DNA of 64,000 bases, from positions 558,001 to 622,000 of the forward strand of contig JAPFFF010000005.1 in NCBI GenBank assembly GCA_039105265.1, in the 5' to 3' direction. Shown here one piece after another: positions 61,343 through 64,000 of the stretch. The position numbers and the translations under genes were made by a program. Source of the stretch: Tritrichomonas musculus (lineage: Eukaryota; Parabasalia; Tritrichomonadida; Tritrichomonadidae). The notes beneath the pieces were generated by a model that worked only from the letters and a program-made list of their open reading frames with translations, searched no databases and was not told the DNA's origin. The first letter of the stretch is position 1. Every line of letters begins with the position of its first letter.

Positions 61343-61653
61343 AGAAATGATATAATTTTATTTACTGTATTTCTGATTTCATTTATTTCATTCCTTAATT
61401 CTTCAATGGCATCCGTCCTGGGCGAAGCCTTACTAACTATCTCTTTTTCCTCTTTTTCAACCCATTTCTTTAACATCAACACACCCTTTATTTTTGTAAT
61501 TCTATAACCATCGATTTTATACATTTTGTTTAATTTATGAGTCGTTAACTTATCCACTTCTTCCTTATTCTTTGAATACCATAAATTAAATTCATCGACT
61601 GTTTTAAATTCTTTTAAATAGTTTTTAATTGGTTCAATAACTTTTAAATCCAT
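61294..61653 (-). CDS. Small Polinton protein, coiled coil (119 aa)
   Basis: ATG 61653. Lys/Glu-rich with a helical C-terminal part (AIEELRNEINEIRNTVNKII) that looks like a short coiled coil, then a Ser-rich end. It overlaps the ATPase gene tail to tail by 49 nt. Function unknown. Confidence 0.6.
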   Translation of the reverse strand: MDLKVIEPIKNYLKEFKTVDEFNLWYSKNKEEVDKLTTHKLNKMYKIDGYRITKIKGVLMLKKWVEKEEKEIVSKASPRTDAIEELRNEINEIRNTVNKIISFLQESSSSIDVLPPSTT

Positions 61654-61723
61654 GAATTATGAAATAATTCTGATCAAAGATCTTTAATTAAAAACAAAAA
61701 TAAAAATTTTTAATTAATAATAA

Positions 61724-61864
61724 ATGAGTTTATCAGAAATTTTTCTTGGTTGTTTAACAATTATTGAACTCGCTAATTTACTCATTCGCATTGTGAAACT
61801 TTCCCCAACATTAAATATAGATCCACCTTTAACTGATGAAATGAGGAAACGACTTTACTCATGA
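61724..61864 (+). CDS. 46-aa Polinton membrane protein
   Basis: ATG 61724 to TGA 61862-61864, too short for many gene finders. The frame has a hydrophobic helix (IFLGCLTIIELANLLIRIV) then a short hydrophilic tail (PPLTDEMRKRLYS). A single-span protein is plausible. It fits between convergent genes with no overlap, which supports its being real. Confidence 0.45.
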   Translation: MSLSEIFLGCLTIIELANLLIRIVKLSPTLNIDPPLTDEMRKRLYS

Positions 61865-61871
61865 TTTATTT

Positions 61872-62192
61872 TTATTCCTTCAGTAATGGAATATCAAACC
61901 TTCTAATACCTGCTCCGTTCGCTCCAACAATTCTTCGAGCTCCTGCACCATTCACACCTAACGCGTTAACGTTTCCACCTTTATAATTAATTCTGTCATT
62001 TAATTTACTCACACCATTTCCGATTGTATTTATTACCTCACCAGCACTTCCACCTATTAAATCACCAGCTTGTCCTATCAATGGTGCAAATCTACCAACT
62101 GTTTCAACTGCTTTCTTTACTTTTGGAACTATTTTGCCAATTATGTTTTTAGCTCCGTTCACAATATTTTTAAACCAACTTCCAAATGCCAT
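61872..62192 (-). CDS. Small Gly-rich basic Polinton protein (106 aa)
   Basis: ATG 62192. The N-terminus is an amphipathic basic stretch (FGSWFKNIVNGAKNIIGKIV), the middle has LIGGSAG and the end GAGARR/GAGIRR repeats. LIGG-S fits the (M/I/L)xGG-x cleavage pattern of adenovirus-type proteases, which Polintons encode. A minor virion or membrane-acting protein is the likely role, by analogy only. Confidence 0.55.
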   Translation of the reverse strand: MAFGSWFKNIVNGAKNIIGKIVPKVKKAVETVGRFAPLIGQAGDLIGGSAGEVINTIGNGVSKLNDRINYKGGNVNALGVNGAGARRIVGANGAGIRRFDIPLLKE

Positions 62193-62432
62193 ATTTTCAT
62201 TAATGTAAAAAATTTATTTTTCATTTCTTAATTCATTTATTTTTTTCAAAACTATAAATTCTTTTCTTTATTAACTTATTATTTAAAATTTTTTTCAATA
62301 TATAAAATGACATACTTAAACGCTCAGACGAAAAATTTAGGTAATGATGAAGGAGATGTTCTCTCATTCTTTCAAAACAAACTTAGAAATTAAATTCAAC
62401 GAAATGGTGGTGATAATTCATTTTCATGGATT

Positions 62433-63974
62433 ATGGAAGAATTCAAAGATAAAGATGCACCACTTCCAGTTGGTACCAAAACACGTATAAAACTTACTCA
62501 TTCAGGACATACAATTTCACAAATTGAAAAATCATTTACAACAGTTCTTTTAGATTTTCAATTAAAACTTTCTGATAAAATTGATGTTTCAGCAGATACT
62601 AACGGATTAATGAAAATATTTGTTGGTTTCAAAAATGCTGTTGAATTTTATGAAGACTGTAGATTTTGGGTTAATGGAAAACTTTTAGATACATACAGAC
62701 AAGATGAATTACAGCGTGAATCATTCGCTTACAATTCAATTAAACCACGAGATGCAAAGGCAACTTCTAAATTCTCACATTCAACATGGGAAAATGTCAG
62801 TCAATATTCACCATCTATATGTGGATGTTACATTGATTTAAAGGATTTAGCAGATGGTCAACCACATACATTCACAATTGAATTAACGATACCATTTATT
62901 GACCAACTCGCACTTCAAGCATGGCAACTTTACCCCAACGCAATTTGTGGTGAAATTGAAGAAGAAGTTAAAACCTCATTACGTGCAATGGTTTGGTGTC
63001 AAGTTAATCCAAACGTTGTTAAAGAAACTTTACAATTCCTTGAAGATAAAGCCATTGATGAAGAAATGCCCGCAGTTATTCCAATTACACGTAAATTTAC
63101 ACAAGTTGGTAATCCATCAAATATTGTCATTCAATATAAAGCTGGTGCAAATTCAGAACCAGAAGATGGTTCATTAAAAGTTACTGTAGGTGCAGATGCA
63201 AATGGAATTGATATGAAAGTTGGTAAAATAACATTACAAGTTTTAGGTGGTACCATTCAACTTGGTCGATCAAATCTCGCTGGTTTTGGTCTCAAACCTG
63301 GAGTATATCAAGGACTCGTTCATGAATTACAAACACCATTATTAGTTCCATCACAAGAATTAACACGTGAAATATTTGAAGGAAGCGCTAAAGTTAATGG
63401 TTTAGAAATTTCCAAATCAATTCCTCTCAGAAATGCAACAAATATCACAATGATGTTCCCACGTACACCAACTGATATAACATGCTTTGAAAACATCATG
63501 TATCAAAACGTTCAATTGGTTGTTAATAAGAGAACTTATCCAGACACTGAATTTAGATCAACATGTTCTGCACGATTTTATCAACATCAATTAATTGCTA
63601 ATGAACTTGATGGTTCACTTGAAGCTACACAAGAATTTGAGGATTCATTCACTCAATCTCTTAATGATCCAGTAACTGGTAAACGTTACACAAACTGTAG
63701 AAGTGATGGCACTAGTTTTGGTATTAATTTCCAACTTGAACGTTCAAACGCTGGTTATGTATTTGATGGTATTGATACTGGTAATAATTCAGTAACTGTC
63801 ACTTTCCGTGGTCAACCATTATACAGAGGTGATGATGACACTTATTTCATTCCTGATACTGAACATAAAGAACAACATCCACCAGCTCCAGAAGCTTGGG
63901 TATGTAGCGATACATACTTTACTTGGTCTGTTAATGGCGTTGAATATTTCCCTAAAGGTGTTCCATTCGGTTAA
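62433..63974 (+). CDS. Polinton major capsid protein
   Basis: 513 residues from ATG 62433, beta-rich through its length, with the size and layout of the double-jelly-roll major capsid proteins of Polintons. Segments such as FEDSFTQSLNDPVTGK and NGVEYFPKGVPFG at the end, and the position after the packaging ATPase and small genes, fit this. The identification rests on size, composition and gene order. The stop lies 26 nt before the window end. Confidence 0.7.
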   Translation: MEEFKDKDAPLPVGTKTRIKLTHSGHTISQIEKSFTTVLLDFQLKLSDKIDVSADTNGLMKIFVGFKNAVEFYEDCRFWVNGKLLDTYRQDELQRESFAYNSIKPRDAKATSKFSHSTWENVSQYSPSICGCYIDLKDLADGQPHTFTIELTIPFIDQLALQAWQLYPNAICGEIEEEVKTSLRAMVWCQVNPNVVKETLQFLEDKAIDEEMPAVIPITRKFTQVGNPSNIVIQYKAGANSEPEDGSLKVTVGADANGIDMKVGKITLQVLGGTIQLGRSNLAGFGLKPGVYQGLVHELQTPLLVPSQELTREIFEGSAKVNGLEISKSIPLRNATNITMMFPRTPTDITCFENIMYQNVQLVVNKRTYPDTEFRSTCSARFYQHQLIANELDGSLEATQEFEDSFTQSLNDPVTGKRYTNCRSDGTSFGINFQLERSNAGYVFDGIDTGNNSVTVTFRGQPLYRGDDDTYFIPDTEHKEQHPPAPEAWVCSDTYFTWSVNGVEYFPKGVPFG

Positions 63975-64000
63975 GAATAAATCTAATAATTAATTTATTT

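Larger units (their letters stand above)
58140..64000. mobile_element. Polinton (Maverick), left part, continues past the window
   Basis: The block carries a packaging ATPase, a double-jelly-roll-type major capsid protein and several small genes in mixed orientation, together typical of Polintons. Left boundary is uncertain: a direct-repeat array at 58470-58830 and a region from about 58140 (with AGCAGTG/CACTGCT inverted arms) may be the terminal region. DNA polymerase, integrase and protease genes are not in view and should lie to the right. The visible part looks largely whole, with about one break, so it is young compared with the polymerase fossil near 19.2 kb. Confidence 0.85.

Overview
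The window looks like nuclear DNA of a parabasalid protist (a trichomonad, perhaps Tritrichomonas or Trichomonas). The grounds are strong AT-richness, very large genes without visible introns, two tiny introns (25 and 31 nt) ending in CTAAC plus 5-6 nt and AG as trichomonad introns do, start codons very close to putative promoter motifs, and a load of Polintons and DNA transposons. The species cannot be fixed from the sequence alone.

Layout. 1-18.4 kb is host gene territory: the C-terminal end of a WDR11-like protein, an HxxxDG acyltransferase on the minus strand, a type I surface protein with Gly-rich beta-helix-like repeats and Cys-rich modules, a 3094-aa TRRAP/Tra1-like pseudokinase, and a coiled-coil protein. 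18.4-26.2 kb is repeat-rich: a decayed Polinton DNA polymerase, ten copies of a 204-bp satellite in alternating A/B variants, decayed coding matter, and a GC-richer repeat patch. 26.3-32.9 kb is one 2200-aa protein with about 240 copies of the hexapeptide EE(A/Q)R(Q/L/K)A. 33.4-39.9 kb holds a thioredoxin-like protein with one catalytic Cys, a CCZ1/HPS4-like longin protein, an R2R3 Myb protein, a tRNA-Ala(UGC), and a repeat locus whose 30-bp DNA repeat is read in two different frames in two successive ORFs.

41.4-43.4 kb is a broken non-LTR retrotransposon with a Myb-like domain and a reverse transcriptase. It joins directly to the last 16 nt of a tRNA-Ala gene. 43.6-50.4 kb holds a bromodomain protein, a SAPS-like helical protein with two micro-introns and a 5-nt first exon, two inverted copies of a 0.59-kb TA-flanked element, and PTPA. 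50.5-57.9 kb is dense in DNA transposons: TIR elements of about 0.98 kb and 1.38 kb, and a broken MULE transposase with SWIM and zinc-knuckle motifs. 58.1 kb to the end is the left part of a Polinton with a packaging ATPase, a major capsid protein and small accessory genes; it runs off the window.

How genes relate. TRRAP, the bromodomain protein and the Myb protein are chromatin and transcription factors. PTPA and the SAPS-like protein would both serve PP2A-family phosphatases. WDR11-like and CCZ1-like proteins are membrane-trafficking factors. No operon-like organisation is seen. Several ORFs begin formally at non-ATG codons; I have placed starts at the first plausible ATG.
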